Assembly: GCA_012841065.1 (NCBI GenBank)
Contig: DUVI01000029.1
Span: forward strand, 1 to 64,000
Direction of reading: 5' to 3'
Origin: Bacillota bacterium
Lineage (GTDB): Bacteria > Bacillota > Sulfobacillia > Fermentithermobacillales > Fermentithermobacillaceae
DNA length: 64,000 bases
Under the pieces are notes generated by a model. The model was not told where the DNA came from, did not search any database, and saw only the letters and a list, made by a program, of their open reading frames with translations. Positions 53,459-63,483 of the stretch are shown in pieces (positions within the stretch are counted from its first letter, which is position 1; each line of letters starts with the position of its first letter). A program made the position numbers and the translations under genes.

Positions 53459-53884
53459 TCAATTATTTACCCCAAGCACTCCGCCACAAGCTCCGGCCAA
53501 TACGCAAAAGCCTATCCGTTTCAGCAGAGCTCCGAATCCTATGAAGGGAGGATAAAGGATTGCACCTACAAGGCATGTTATTATAGCGTATGATGCGCCA
53601 ATAGCTGCTCCGTATACAAGGCCATAGCGCCTGGCTCTCCTCGCTGTCACAAAAGATGCCAGCCCTAATATGGCGAAACTCCCTATGTTAACCACCCAGT
53701 AAACGATACTTTCCTCCAACTTGGTCAGGTATACCACCGCTGACGCAACTAATATGAGCAACACTGCCATGAACAGGGCGTACCCTACTCCCTTACCGAC
53801 CATCGAAACCGAGAAGCTCTCTTCCACCTTGTGCCTTTGACTCCACCGCGAGTATCCTGGTTTGCCAGGAGGGCTGTACTTCAT
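53459..53884 (-). CDS. TIGR04086-like small membrane protein
   Basis: This is a 141-residue protein with about four transmembrane helices (VGYALFMAVLLILVASAVVYL, then IVYWVVNIGSFAILGLASFVTARRA, and two more). It ends in GGVLGVNN. It resembles the TIGR04086 family of clostridial membrane proteins of unknown role. Confidence 0.7.
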   Translation of the reverse strand: MKYSPPGKPGYSRWSQRHKVEESFSVSMVGKGVGYALFMAVLLILVASAVVYLTKLEESIVYWVVNIGSFAILGLASFVTARRARRYGLVYGAAIGASYAIITCLVGAILYPPFIGFGALLKRIGFCVLAGACGGVLGVNN

Positions 53885-53918
53885 ATGAAAACACCTCCTG
53901 GTTTGTGTATATTAGAGT

Positions 53919-56408
53919 TCATTGGTTGCTATTACCCGAACTTACCCATTTGAGCGCTTGTGTAATGCCGATTTGCTGCGGACACACGACAGACCTCACG
54001 TCATGGAATTGGGCCATGAAATCCCTGCCCCAACCACTCTGCCCGGGCAAGATCTTGGGGTCGAGGAGTATCACCGCAGTCTTCCCGGCACTGCGGCTCA
54101 AACTCTCCATGTAAGTGCGGAGGGCAAGCACAACAGGCAGCACGCTTACTTCAATGAATCCGCTCTTCCCGAGGCCTGATACTTCCCTTTGCCTCAGGTC
54201 TCTAATTGTATTTGGAGGCAAGAAGGGAATTTTGGGTATTACCAGGATCCGGGGAACGGCTGATGTATTATCCAGAATATCCACTCCGAACCTTGCCAGG
54301 ACCAAAGTGCCCGGCTCGCTCAAGTGTTCTAGTACCCTTGGCCCGCCGTCTACTCCCTGGGCAAACACTGCAATTTGTTCGCTTTCAAGGAATCCGGCAA
54401 TATGGGAGCTAAGGTTCCTGATAAACGAATACGAAGGGCACAGGCACAAAACGTTTTCAGATGATTGAAGGGCCAACTGCTTGAGGAACTCAGCCGTGAC
54501 CTCCAGGTGCTCTGAATAGGACATCCTTTGTCCCTTATCTATGGAGACCAGCAACGGACCGCTGTCTGCTTCAGCCTGAGTCATTGTATGACCCATATGG
54601 TGGATCATGTCTCCAGGCTCGAACCCGTACAGGCGCCTGAGTCCTTCAAACTGGGACACGAAACCTGCGTTGGGCGAAACCAACACTACGTTTCCGAAGC
54701 GCTCAACCAGCGCATGCTTAGCTTCGATGGCCGGCCACAGGGCTTTTCCTGCAATAATCCCACGGGCAACGCCATAACCTCTCTCCAACAGGTACATAGA
54801 GGAACTATCTCCGGTCAAGATGGCCTGAATTTGTTCCATCCAGTATTCCAACCTACGAAGATTCATCCCCATTACAGGTGGATCAACCGGTTGCCCCACG
54901 AAGGCACTTGAAGAGTGTCTCAGCTCCTGCCTCAGCCTGGAAAGCACAGGCTCAACTTCCCGGTGCACGGATGCAAGGGCCCGGACAATATCGTCCGGTA
55001 CAACCATGTCGTGGTTTGACCCGAGGGCATCCAGACTCTTAAAAATGAGCCTGTCAACCCGTTCAGCATCCTGAGTGCATCCCAAATCTTCCAAGGCCTC
55101 TCTCAACCTTTCCAGGTTGAGCCTTGGCTGTTTGCGCTCCCATATATCTCCCAAGTCGTCAAAACCCAGCACTATACACCCGGCTGGATTTACCTCCGTA
55201 GAAACATCAAAGCAGTTGTATTTGGGAGTGAGGATTACCCGGCTGCCTGCGGCTGCATCTAGAGCTTTGGAATAGAAACATTCCTCAGCATAGGGGCAGT
55301 GGCCCTGACAATCGGGAAAGCCTGAGCAGCTAAGTTCGCGGCTTAACGCATGTGCTTTCCCTACAACCTGAATCTCCCTAAACAAACCGTCACGTGTAGC
55401 ATCCCTCCACACAACGATGGTTGACAGAAACTGCTTTGCCTCAACGTCCAGGTGATCCAGTAGACCGCAACGGGCGAAGTCTTCAACCAAATTGGCTCTT
55501 AGCAAACAAAGGTAGTCCTCAGGCACGGACAAGAAACTCACGCCTAGGTCTGATAAGGACAGGGTTTCCACGTCTGCAGCGACAACCACCGGCCCGACAT
55601 GGGAAGAAAGACTCGCAGCGATATTGCCGGGAGTCAGCGCTTCAAGAGGAAAATCTACGAAAGTATAGCGCTGCTGTGCCTCAAACAGGCCTTCCAGCCA
55701 ATCAACAGGGACTTGTTCCAACTTCCCCTCATCAAGCATTTCCGGCAGGAGCCGGGTTTCAACAGGCAGACTCCTACCCGCTGATTCTTCAAGGAAGAGC
55801 GACAGTTGATGACCGGGACTCTCTCGGCGATCAAAAAGGCATGCAGATACCCAGGCTTTGCCCATTATGCGTATAATCTTTTCACGTACTGCCCGGGGCA
55901 GCCGGACAATCTTGCGCTGAATGGCTCCAAAGATCATACCTGTGGCTTCCGCATCATCACACGCCCTGTGGGCGTCGCATAACTCAATATCCAATTGCTG
56001 CGCCAAATCTCCCAGCTTGTAGCTCTTGAATCCGGGAAATACAATGCGGGCAAGTTCAAGCGTGTCGTAAACGGGAACGCCTGGAAATCCCTGAATCGCT
56101 CTGGAAAGAAACGACACGTCAAACTCAGGATTGTGCCCAACCAAAGGCAAGCCGCCCCGAAACTCCTCAATCTCGCCGCAGACTGAAGCTATATCAGGAC
56201 TACCGGCCAACTCCTCCGGGGGTATTCCTGTGAGCCTCAGGACCTTGAGCCCAACCTCCCTGCCCGGCCGGACAAGGGATGACCACTTTTTGACAGGTAC
56301 ACCGTTTTCAAAACGAACAAACGCGACTTCTATAATGCGATCCTCTTCAGGGGAAAAGCCTGTGGTTTCAACGTCAAAGGCTACGTAATCCGGTACAGGT
56401 AAAGCCAA
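53919..56408 (-). CDS. DEDDh exonuclease fused to a degenerate DinG-type helicase
   Basis: This is a protein of about 829 residues. Residues 1-165 form a DnaQ-like exonuclease with the full acid set: Asp12/Glu14 (DVETTG), Asp97 (GHNPEFD), and His147 with Asp152 (HRACDDA). The rest follows the DinG/XPD layout, including four cysteines at 361, 367, 371 and 377 as in the Fe-S site. Yet Walker A is absent, the DEAH position reads FDDLGD (416-421), and the last motif (QGxGRxIR) is replaced. DNA unwinding by ATP therefore looks impossible. TTG at 56408 is 10 bases after AGGAG; a frame start at 56429 also exists. Confidence 0.82.
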   Translation of the reverse strand: MALPVPDYVAFDVETTGFSPEEDRIIEVAFVRFENGVPVKKWSSLVRPGREVGLKVLRLTGIPPEELAGSPDIASVCGEIEEFRGGLPLVGHNPEFDVSFLSRAIQGFPGVPVYDTLELARIVFPGFKSYKLGDLAQQLDIELCDAHRACDDAEATGMIFGAIQRKIVRLPRAVREKIIRIMGKAWVSACLFDRRESPGHQLSLFLEESAGRSLPVETRLLPEMLDEGKLEQVPVDWLEGLFEAQQRYTFVDFPLEALTPGNIAASLSSHVGPVVVAADVETLSLSDLGVSFLSVPEDYLCLLRANLVEDFARCGLLDHLDVEAKQFLSTIVVWRDATRDGLFREIQVVGKAHALSRELSCSGFPDCQGHCPYAEECFYSKALDAAAGSRVILTPKYNCFDVSTEVNPAGCIVLGFDDLGDIWERKQPRLNLERLREALEDLGCTQDAERVDRLIFKSLDALGSNHDMVVPDDIVRALASVHREVEPVLSRLRQELRHSSSAFVGQPVDPPVMGMNLRRLEYWMEQIQAILTGDSSSMYLLERGYGVARGIIAGKALWPAIEAKHALVERFGNVVLVSPNAGFVSQFEGLRRLYGFEPGDMIHHMGHTMTQAEADSGPLLVSIDKGQRMSYSEHLEVTAEFLKQLALQSSENVLCLCPSYSFIRNLSSHIAGFLESEQIAVFAQGVDGGPRVLEHLSEPGTLVLARFGVDILDNTSAVPRILVIPKIPFLPPNTIRDLRQREVSGLGKSGFIEVSVLPVVLALRTYMESLSRSAGKTAVILLDPKILPGQSGWGRDFMAQFHDVRSVVCPQQIGITQALKWVSSGNSNQ

Positions 56409-56524
56409 CAGTGTACAACTCCTCTCCAATTCCTCCGCTCAACTGTCACAACCATGGGTCCACAGGTCTTGCTAGTTCTGGGACGACCTGCACAATTCCT
56501 GGAAAATGTGTCTGGCTGCAAAAA

Positions 56525-56553
56525 TGGGCAAACCCTGCACACTAGGTTATAAT
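56525..56553 (+). promoter_or_regulatory. Candidate promoter for the DUF401 permease
   Basis: TGGGCA and a perfect TATAAT are spaced by 17 bases. Four of six -35 bases match consensus. Transcription would start near 56560. Confidence 0.45.
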
Positions 56554-56617
56554 TAGTCAAAGCAATCGGAATTGCCCCAGCTACACATTTCACTAATATA
56601 GAACCGAGGTGGGTTCG

Positions 56618-57907
56618 TTGCAATTATCGGGTGTCATCGCCGCTTTTGTGATCATCATCTTGTTTTCGTTCAAAAAAGTGTCCCTGGCTTATACAATGTG
56701 TGCAGCCACCGTTGTCATGGCACTCACTTCCGGCCTTCCCATAGCGCAATCCATACAGGTAATCTGGAGTGCGTTTACTGACGCCACCACCCTTGAGTTG
56801 GCTGTGACCGTGTTTGCAATAGGCGTGTTTTCCACCGTAATGAAAGAAACAGGATACCTTGACAATATGGTTCAAGGGCTCTCGGGATTTCTCGGCAATG
56901 TAAAGGCGGCGATTATGGCTGTACCTGCGCTAATCGGGTCTATGCCGGTTCTGGGAGGGGCGGCGGTCTCGGCGCCCCTGGTAGACCGGTTGGGAGACGA
57001 GCTGGAACTGTCCCCCGCCCAAAAGGCAGCCATAAACCTGGTGTTTCGCCACGGGATGTTTTTCATATTCCCCCTATCGCCCTCCTTGATTGTGGTAGCT
57101 AACCTGATCGGCGTATCTGTAGGTACCCTCCTCTCTAAGCTTTGGACTTACGGGGTTGCTTTCTGGGTTGCAGGCTATTGGTTTTTTCTTAGAAGCGCTG
57201 GACAGGTTAACACGTTAGAAGCTTCGCCGGCAAGAGATCAAGGAGCTGCAGGCGAACCATCTGCCCAGATACCAACCGAAGCATCCAGTAGCAATTCCAG
57301 GGCCGGCCACTTGAGACAGTTCCTCCGCTACGGCTCTCCGCTACTTGCAGCTTTGATATTGAGCATCGCTTTTAAGGTCTCGTTGTGGGCGTCCATGACA
57401 GCAGGGATAGTCCTGAGTATCGCCATGGCTCATCTGGAAAAAGCAGCATTGCCTTCAGCACCCACAGTGATCAAAGGAGCTAACCTTCCTCAAGTAGCTG
57501 CCATGTTCTGGATAATGGCGTTCAAGGAGTTTGCCGCGCGTTCGCCGGTATTCCCGGCATTGGTAGACTCAGCAAACAGCCACGGAATGTCTCCTGCACT
57601 GCTTGCAGTAGTTTTTCCCCTGCTGTTCGGATACGTAAGCGCCAATCACATGACAACCACAGCGGTGCTCATCCCAATCCTGGTACCGGCAGGTGCTTCA
57701 CCGGACGCAGTGCTGTATCTTACTAGCGTGATCTACGGTGCAGGTTTTGTGGCATATTTCACCTCGCCGCTTCACCTGTGCCAGGTACTTACATGCCAAT
57801 ACTACCACATCGACTTGGCACAAGTATACAAGACATACTGGCCTGTGATCGCTGTAGTGGCAGGTGTGATGCTGGCACTTGCAGGCGTGGCCGCCAACCT
57901 TATCTAG
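56618..57907 (+). CDS. DUF401-family membrane permease
   Basis: This is a protein of about 429 residues with ten or more hydrophobic helices. It matches the DUF401/GntP-like layout (ELAVTVFAIGVFSTVMKETGYLDNMVQGL, then MPVLGGAAVSAPLVDRLGDELELSPAQKAAINLVFRHG). A charged cytosolic loop of about 40 residues lies in the middle. The substrate is unknown, probably a small carboxylate. TTG at 56618 after GAGGTGG is preferred. Confidence 0.8.
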   Translation: MQLSGVIAAFVIIILFSFKKVSLAYTMCAATVVMALTSGLPIAQSIQVIWSAFTDATTLELAVTVFAIGVFSTVMKETGYLDNMVQGLSGFLGNVKAAIMAVPALIGSMPVLGGAAVSAPLVDRLGDELELSPAQKAAINLVFRHGMFFIFPLSPSLIVVANLIGVSVGTLLSKLWTYGVAFWVAGYWFFLRSAGQVNTLEASPARDQGAAGEPSAQIPTEASSSNSRAGHLRQFLRYGSPLLAALILSIAFKVSLWASMTAGIVLSIAMAHLEKAALPSAPTVIKGANLPQVAAMFWIMAFKEFAARSPVFPALVDSANSHGMSPALLAVVFPLLFGYVSANHMTTTAVLIPILVPAGASPDAVLYLTSVIYGAGFVAYFTSPLHLCQVLTCQYYHIDLAQVYKTYWPVIAVVAGVMLALAGVAANLI

Positions 57908-57942
57908 GCTGAACCACCTAGCCCGGCTTTCGCAAATAGTAA

Positions 57943-58731
57943 CTATGTTTCAGCCTGCAGCAGAAGCTGCTGCATCTGAGCAGCGTTGATTGCAGCCTGG
58001 CCTTGGTGGCAGTTGTTGAAAAGGACGTAAGTATCTTCACTGGCCTCTGCCATTTGGAGCGCTTCCGGTACCCACTGGGCCAGCTCATCCTGGCTATACA
58101 GGTAATCATACCTCTCCCAGGCTTGTTTATGGTTAAACCACTTGGCGGCATTTCTCCCGTGGAACCTGACATAGCTCACCCCGGAGGTTACCACAGCCAC
58201 TCTTGGGAAAAGCCCTCTCAGCTCAGGTTCATCTACACAGCAAAACCCGATGCCCCGCTCCCTGAGGTATTCGTACACTTCATCCCTGGCCCACGCATTG
58301 TTCCTGAATTCAACCACGATTTTTGCGTAGTCCAACCTGTCGGGAAGCGACAGCACATAGTCATAGTTGCGTTTGGAAGGCCGGAACGACCAGGGGAACT
58401 GGAACAACACGCATCCAAGTTTCCCCGATTGGGCCATGGGCAATATCCCCTGGCGGAATTGTTCAAACTCACTGGCCACAAGCGCCTCCTGGGGGATCTC
58501 GTGGGTCATGGTCCTGTGAGCCTTAACCGTAAACCTGAAGGAATCGGGTACTTTGGCTGCCATAGTCTCAATTGAGTGGGCCGCAGGCTGCCTGTAGTAA
58601 GTGAAATTGAGTTCCACACAGTCAAAACGTTCCGAGTAGTAGGAGAGGAACTCGCTCTGTTTCATGGTTTGGGGATAAAACACGCCCCGCCAGTCGGCGT
58701 AGCTGTAACCTGACGTTCCAATATAAAGCAT
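57943..58731 (-). CDS. DUF72-family protein
   Basis: This is a protein of about 262 residues with TIM-barrel-like DUF72 motifs: LYIGTSGYSYADWRGVFYP, FDCVELNFTYYRQP, FQFPWSF, VVEFRNNAW and YVRFHGR. The family's activity is not established. The ATG at 58731 follows GGGGAGGGG. Its neighbour ndk lies 94 bases upstream. Confidence 0.92.
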   Translation of the reverse strand: MLYIGTSGYSYADWRGVFYPQTMKQSEFLSYYSERFDCVELNFTYYRQPAAHSIETMAAKVPDSFRFTVKAHRTMTHEIPQEALVASEFEQFRQGILPMAQSGKLGCVLFQFPWSFRPSKRNYDYVLSLPDRLDYAKIVVEFRNNAWARDEVYEYLRERGIGFCCVDEPELRGLFPRVAVVTSGVSYVRFHGRNAAKWFNHKQAWERYDYLYSQDELAQWVPEALQMAEASEDTYVLFNNCHQGQAAINAAQMQQLLLQAET

Positions 58732-58825
58732 TGAAGCCCCTCCCCTGTCCAATCTGTGTACCGTAACACCCGGCCCGGCACGGGGCCGGGGCCGGCGTCT
58801 TCAGGCACTTCACAAAGCCGGTGTT

Positions 58826-59281
58826 TCACTCCCCGGTGATGTACTTCTCGTGGGGCCTCTTCCAGCTGTAAATCTCCTCTTCTTTGAAGAACAGCTCGAT
58901 CTCCCGCCCGGCCGACTCCACCGAATCTGACCCGTGTACCAGGTTGTTGGAAATATCCATCCCAAAGTCTCCCCGTATTGTACCCGGCTGGGCTTGGGCC
59001 GGATTAGTGGCACCCATTGTACTCCTGACCACGCTTACAGCTGACGGTCCTTCCCATACCATTGCCACAACAGGAAGTGAAGTTATGTACTTCAGCAACC
59101 CCTCAAAAAACGGCTTGCCTACGTGAGCTGAGTAATGACGCTTGGCGAGATCTTCGTCAATCCAGATCATCTTGAGTCCCGCAAGCCTCACACCCCTTGC
59201 CTCAAGCCTGCTGATAATCTCGCCTGTCAATCCCCGCGCAACTGCATCGGGCTTAGCTAACACGAGAGTTCTTTCTGTCAC
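58826..59281 (-). CDS. ndk: Nucleoside diphosphate kinase
   Basis: This is a 151-residue protein of standard NDK length when started at GTG 59281 after GGGGAGA. It has TLVLAKPDAVARGL, the YITSLPVVAMVWEG segment, RSTMGATNP, GTIRGDFG and the active-site His in NLVHGSDSVESAGREI. It balances NTP and dNTP pools. Confidence 0.96.
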   Translation of the reverse strand: MTERTLVLAKPDAVARGLTGEIISRLEARGVRLAGLKMIWIDEDLAKRHYSAHVGKPFFEGLLKYITSLPVVAMVWEGPSAVSVVRSTMGATNPAQAQPGTIRGDFGMDISNNLVHGSDSVESAGREIELFFKEEEIYSWKRPHEKYITGE

Positions 59282-59410
59282 AGGTCCGTCTCCCCTTACA
59301 CTTATTCTTGTGCCGTTATCCTTAATATACCTCATACCGGAGCCCTGGCGACACCCTGTCGTGTCCTGGAAGTCAACGGGCCGGTAAATCTATCGCCCAT
59401 AAAGTGTATC

Positions 59411-59455
59411 AAAAAAGATAAGACCCTGCGCTGCTACATGTGTGACGCAGGGTCT
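59411..59455 (-). terminator. Rho-independent terminator after speD
   Basis: AGACCCTGCG and CGCAGGGTCT form a 10-bp stem; on the minus strand TTATCTTTTTT follows. It separates speD from ndk. On the plus strand AGTCTTTT follows, so it may work both ways. Confidence 0.85.
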
Positions 59456-59521
59456 AGTCTTTTAGTGTACCGTCCTCATCTGAACCTACAATATGACATC
59501 ACCTTTCCCGTAGTATTTTGG

Positions 59522-59893
59522 CTAACCGGCCGCTTCTACGGATTTTAAGAGAACTCCTCGTTTCACTTCTGTTGCAGTTACTGACGTCGCTCCGAATTCT
59601 TCTATAATGGCCTCCATTGCTACCCAGGGATCGACCTGGCTTCCGCAAGTAAACGCATCTATAGCAGCGTAACCAAGTTCAGGCCATGTGTGGATTGCAA
59701 GGTGTGATTCGGAGATTACAACTACGCCGCTTATTCCCTGAGGTGAAAACCGGTGAAAAGTTGTTTCTATCACTTCCGCTCCGGCGGAGAGAGCCGCACT
59801 GACCATGATCTTCCGGATCTTGTCGAGATCATTCAGGATGTCAAACTCGCATCCGTAAACCTCAGCCAGGACATGACGGCCCAGCCCCTTCAT
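59522..59893 (-). CDS. speD: S-adenosylmethionine decarboxylase proenzyme
   Basis: This is a 123-residue protein of the short bacterial class. The self-cleavage site Glu-Ser lies in VVISESHLAIHTWPELGYAAID, producing a pyruvoyl group on the new N-terminus. It makes decarboxylated SAM for polyamine synthesis. No speE or speA lies alongside. A terminator follows. Confidence 0.96.
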   Translation of the reverse strand: MKGLGRHVLAEVYGCEFDILNDLDKIRKIMVSAALSAGAEVIETTFHRFSPQGISGVVVISESHLAIHTWPELGYAAIDAFTCGSQVDPWVAMEAIIEEFGATSVTATEVKRGVLLKSVEAAG

Positions 59894-60139
59894 CTCTCAG
59901 CCCCCTTTCGATGTTTGAAAACTCAGGGCCATATAAAACAAGCCAATCACATTCTAGGTGACTCCCTCTTGGGTGTCAATGCAATATATGCGCAAAGCAT
60001 CCCGGGGGCACGCACCTATTACATATTTTAGTATACAGAAGGAGTCTGTTAAATCGAAGAGGAAGTAGAGTAGGTGAACAAGTTTGTGAATTGACACAAT
60101 TCAGTCTAAAGCCTTTTCATTCTAAGGCAGGTGATGCAT

Positions 60140-61591
60140 ATGGACTTCTCCAGGCTTGCGATCGCGGAAATCCGGCGCAACCCCACCCGGACCGTTGTAG
60201 GTATCATCACTTGTGCGCTGGCTGCCATGATCGTTGTGCTGCTCCGTGTAGTGCCGGAAGGCTACAACGTGGGGGTTGCCTTGCCTGAGCGTACCTTTTC
60301 CGGCGGCGATATCCTCATATTCCCTGCACAAGCTCCTTTGTCGTCAGCTGAAACCAGCATGCTCGTCTGGAGACACTGGCAAGGAAGCGATTGGCAATCC
60401 CACATACTCTACTATTTCTCCGATACTGCCGCAAAAGGTTACCTTGCTGAAGTGGATTGTGCTGGATGGAGAGGGATGATCCCCAGGCACGTTATAGAGC
60501 GGATACTGAGCGTCCCCAATGTAAAGCTGGTTTCAGCCTACCGTTCCCTGCCCTGCATAGTCACCACTGACCGCGGGACAGCCCCAGCTATCCTGCGTGG
60601 CTTTGACTTAGAAGGCCATCCCATAGAGCCCCACCTGACTCAAAACGTTGAGCGGCACCCTGCTTTCACCCAAGGGGATAATCTGGAGGTGGTAGTTCCC
60701 AATATGGGCAGGCCTTTTTCAGAACTTGGGGTGGGCGATGTAGTACATATTAGAGTGCCTAAGCTCCTGGTTTACCATTCCGGCTCACCTGCCGGCCTTG
60801 TGCCCCAGCTGGCTGTAGACTGGGATGAATCTCAGCAGTTTACATTTACGGTTTCCCAGAAATACGCCGTCCGAGTAGGCGAGGAAGTTGATCTTGAGGC
60901 TCCCAGAACCGATGGGGGCCCTCCCCCGACTATACCTATCTACTGGGAGCGGCCGGAACTTCTTGTGCCTATGGAAGTGTTTGAAAGAATCCTCAGGGAC
61001 CTGGACCCGGGGCTCGCCGGCTATGGCGCCGGCAACTTCAGTCTGGACTTCCCCACCTATCAGATCGCAGTCACCGTAGACAGGAATTCGAGACTCAGGG
61101 AAACCACAAGGCTGATACGGGAAGCCTTAGGCAAGGACTACGGCGTGTACGCAGTAGCTGAAGCAAGGGGTTATCACACCAGCCACGTGGTTATGCCACC
61201 TGCAATGCATAGCGTATACTCAGCTCTTATAATCGGGTTTGCCTCTGTAGTGGTAGCAGGCAACATCTACATAACCGTCGCGCAGCAAAAGCGCAAAATC
61301 GGGCTTTTCAGGGTAGTCGGAGCTACGTCAGGCAATATCATTCAATACATCTTGACCCTGGTAGCGTATGTTTCAGCTACAGGTAGCTCCTACGGCGTGG
61401 TTGCAGGTAACTTGCTGTACTTGATTACACTCCTCGGGTCTGACCTTACCTTCAGAGAATGGTTAATCCAAGCCCTTGGCGATTGCGGCAAGATAATGGG
61501 CCTCTCAATCGGTTTATCCCTTGCCATCGGTTTCGGAATCGCCTGGTGGGCATCCCGACTATCATGTGCGGAGGTGCTGAATCGTGAGTAG
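60140..61591 (+). CDS. FtsX/MacB-like ABC transporter permease 1
   Basis: This is a protein of about 483 residues. It has an N-terminal helix, a large extracytoplasmic domain, and three C-terminal helices with the FtsX-like pattern (YSALIIGFASVVVAGNIYITVAQQKRKIGLFRVVGAT). Its stop overlaps the next start by eight bases. The ATG at 60140 follows GCAGGTG. Confidence 0.88.
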   Translation: MDFSRLAIAEIRRNPTRTVVGIITCALAAMIVVLLRVVPEGYNVGVALPERTFSGGDILIFPAQAPLSSAETSMLVWRHWQGSDWQSHILYYFSDTAAKGYLAEVDCAGWRGMIPRHVIERILSVPNVKLVSAYRSLPCIVTTDRGTAPAILRGFDLEGHPIEPHLTQNVERHPAFTQGDNLEVVVPNMGRPFSELGVGDVVHIRVPKLLVYHSGSPAGLVPQLAVDWDESQQFTFTVSQKYAVRVGEEVDLEAPRTDGGPPPTIPIYWERPELLVPMEVFERILRDLDPGLAGYGAGNFSLDFPTYQIAVTVDRNSRLRETTRLIREALGKDYGVYAVAEARGYHTSHVVMPPAMHSVYSALIIGFASVVVAGNIYITVAQQKRKIGLFRVVGATSGNIIQYILTLVAYVSATGSSYGVVAGNLLYLITLLGSDLTFREWLIQALGDCGKIMGLSIGLSLAIGFGIAWWASRLSCAEVLNRE

Positions 61592-62294
61592 ATGGACCGG
61601 GCCCATAATCAGTTGTCATGAGCTTTCCAAGTTCTATCCTGTAGGAGAAGGGCTGTTTGCCTTAAGGGATGTAGAAATGGAAGTGCCTGAAGGCTCGTTT
61701 GTAGTGATCATGGGGCCTTCCGGCTCAGGCAAGACTACCCTCCTTAACATCCTTGGAGGCATAGACCGGCCCAGCCACGGCGAGGTTATTCTCAAAGGCC
61801 GCAAATTTTCGCGGCTTTCCGAAGATGACCTGGCAATTCTAAGAAGAACTGAAATAGGCATGGTGTTCCAGTTCTTTAACCTGCTCCCTGAGCTTACCGC
61901 CGTGGAAAACATCGGATTGCCCATGAAGCTGGCGGGGTACAAAGACGATACAATCGCCGAGAGGACCGCAGAGCTCCTTGAAACTGTCGGCTTGGTTGAC
62001 AGGATGAAACACTACCCGTCAGAACTCAGCGGCGGGGAGCAACAGCGCGTGGCAATATGCAGGGCTCTGGCCACACGCCCCGCAGTAGTGCTTGCAGATG
62101 AACCTACAGGCAACCTTGATTCAGCACGCTCCAGAGAGATCATGGATCTGTTTGCCAAGTTCAACCGGGAAGAAAACCAGACCTTTATCATTGCCACCCA
62201 CGACGCAAGCTTCATCGAGTATGCTGACATCGTAATCAAGATCGTAGACGGCGAGGTGGTTGAGAGGAGTGACCGGCATGGTACGCTCATCTGA
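61584..62294 (+). CDS. ABC transporter ATPase (LolD/MacB class)
   Basis: This 236-residue NBD has GPSGSGKTTLLNILGG, the Q-loop VFQFFNLLPELT, LSGGEQQRVAICRAL and VLADEPTGNLDS, all intact. It powers the two flanking permeases. The start is GTG, after GGAGGTG. Confidence 0.96.
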   Translation: MSRWTGPIISCHELSKFYPVGEGLFALRDVEMEVPEGSFVVIMGPSGSGKTTLLNILGGIDRPSHGEVILKGRKFSRLSEDDLAILRRTEIGMVFQFFNLLPELTAVENIGLPMKLAGYKDDTIAERTAELLETVGLVDRMKHYPSELSGGEQQRVAICRALATRPAVVLADEPTGNLDSARSREIMDLFAKFNREENQTFIIATHDASFIEYADIVIKIVDGEVVERSDRHGTLI

Positions 62295-63468
62295 CAGGAC
62301 ACACATTCCAGGCCAAGGCCGGCCCCTTCAGATACAGCGCCCGAAGCCTAATTTTCCGGTTTACAATCTGCTTGCCCAGCGCCGGATCAGGTTCACCCGG
62401 GCCTTCGCCCTGCTCGTAACTTGTTCAGTGTTCCTCAGCGCCACGGTATCGTTCTTGATTACCACGATTATAGCCAAGAACGTAGAGGTGCTTGCCGCAA
62501 AGGTGCATCTAAACAAGCTGCCCTTTGATGGGCTGATTGCATTTGGCAGCCCCACAGTCACATTTTCCCGGCCGATCAGGTGGCCTGGCGAAACGTATGA
62601 TGTACAATGGGCGGAAGTTGAATCCAGCGTGGGAAAACTGTCCCTTCTGGGAGCGGGCTACGACTTGCCCGAAGATACAATCCAGCTGCTTTTCCCTGTA
62701 GACCCTGCCCACGGCCAAGGCGGCATTTCTGCATGGGTTGGCGACAACCCCTCCCACAAGTTCGGGTGGGCAAACGTGATTCTGCCTGACACAGATGAAG
62801 GCTATCCGGCGCTTTACGGATGGGCGTTAGTGAGCCCTGATCTTATCGACAGAATTGATAACAGGCGCCCTGCAGTCTTGCTTGAACTGGCGGAGTATTA
62901 CCGGTTCGACTCTGAGAATCCAACGAGTATGCCATCGGTAAACAAGTACTTCTCAGACATTGAAAAAAACGTCCCTCCGGGGGCCAGGGCGTTCACACCC
63001 TATTCAGGCACCATCTCGCTCAGGCAGGCAACCAGGAGTGCTTTCTCGTCCTGGCAATTTATCTCCCTATTGGCGCTCATGGCTGCCGCAGCTGCAATCA
63101 CTTGCGTGCTCACCGTATCATTTTTGGGACGCAAACGTTCCCTGGGGATTTTCAGGGTCTTGGGTGGCACAGTCTCCGATCTGCGACGGTCAATGGCGCT
63201 TGAAACCGTTTACATCGGGTTGCCCGGAATAATCTTGGGAATGGTTGCAGGACACTATCTGGCGGGCATGCTTGAAATCGGAGAGGCGCTTCCCGGAAGT
63301 GCTTATGTGACTGCAGTAATCACCGGGATGCTTACCATGGCAGCAGGAGTATGGATGCCACTTCAGCTTATCAAGAATGCTAACTGTGACCAATTATTGA
63401 ACAACAGGCCAGTGTATGTGATTTCCAACCCCTCTTGCGCCAACTGCGGCCTGTGCGGAGGGATTTAG
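62278..63468 (+). CDS. FtsX/MacB-like ABC transporter permease 2 with Cys-rich C-terminus
   Basis: This is a protein of about 396 residues. It has an N-terminal membrane helix (AFALLVTCSVFLSATVSFLIT), an extracytoplasmic domain and three C-terminal helices (ALMAAAAAITCVLTVSFLGRKRSLGIFRVLGGT). It ends in NPSCANCGLCGGI, giving three closely spaced cysteines on a tail. The ATG at 62278 overlaps the ATPase gene by 17 bases. The transporter lies directly before the MutL/GlmL gene. Confidence 0.85.
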   Translation: MVRSSDRTHIPGQGRPLQIQRPKPNFPVYNLLAQRRIRFTRAFALLVTCSVFLSATVSFLITTIIAKNVEVLAAKVHLNKLPFDGLIAFGSPTVTFSRPIRWPGETYDVQWAEVESSVGKLSLLGAGYDLPEDTIQLLFPVDPAHGQGGISAWVGDNPSHKFGWANVILPDTDEGYPALYGWALVSPDLIDRIDNRRPAVLLELAEYYRFDSENPTSMPSVNKYFSDIEKNVPPGARAFTPYSGTISLRQATRSAFSSWQFISLLALMAAAAAITCVLTVSFLGRKRSLGIFRVLGGTVSDLRRSMALETVYIGLPGIILGMVAGHYLAGMLEIGEALPGSAYVTAVITGMLTMAAGVWMPLQLIKNANCDQLLNNRPVYVISNPSCANCGLCGGI

Positions 63469-63483
63469 GCGGAGGTGGTACCT

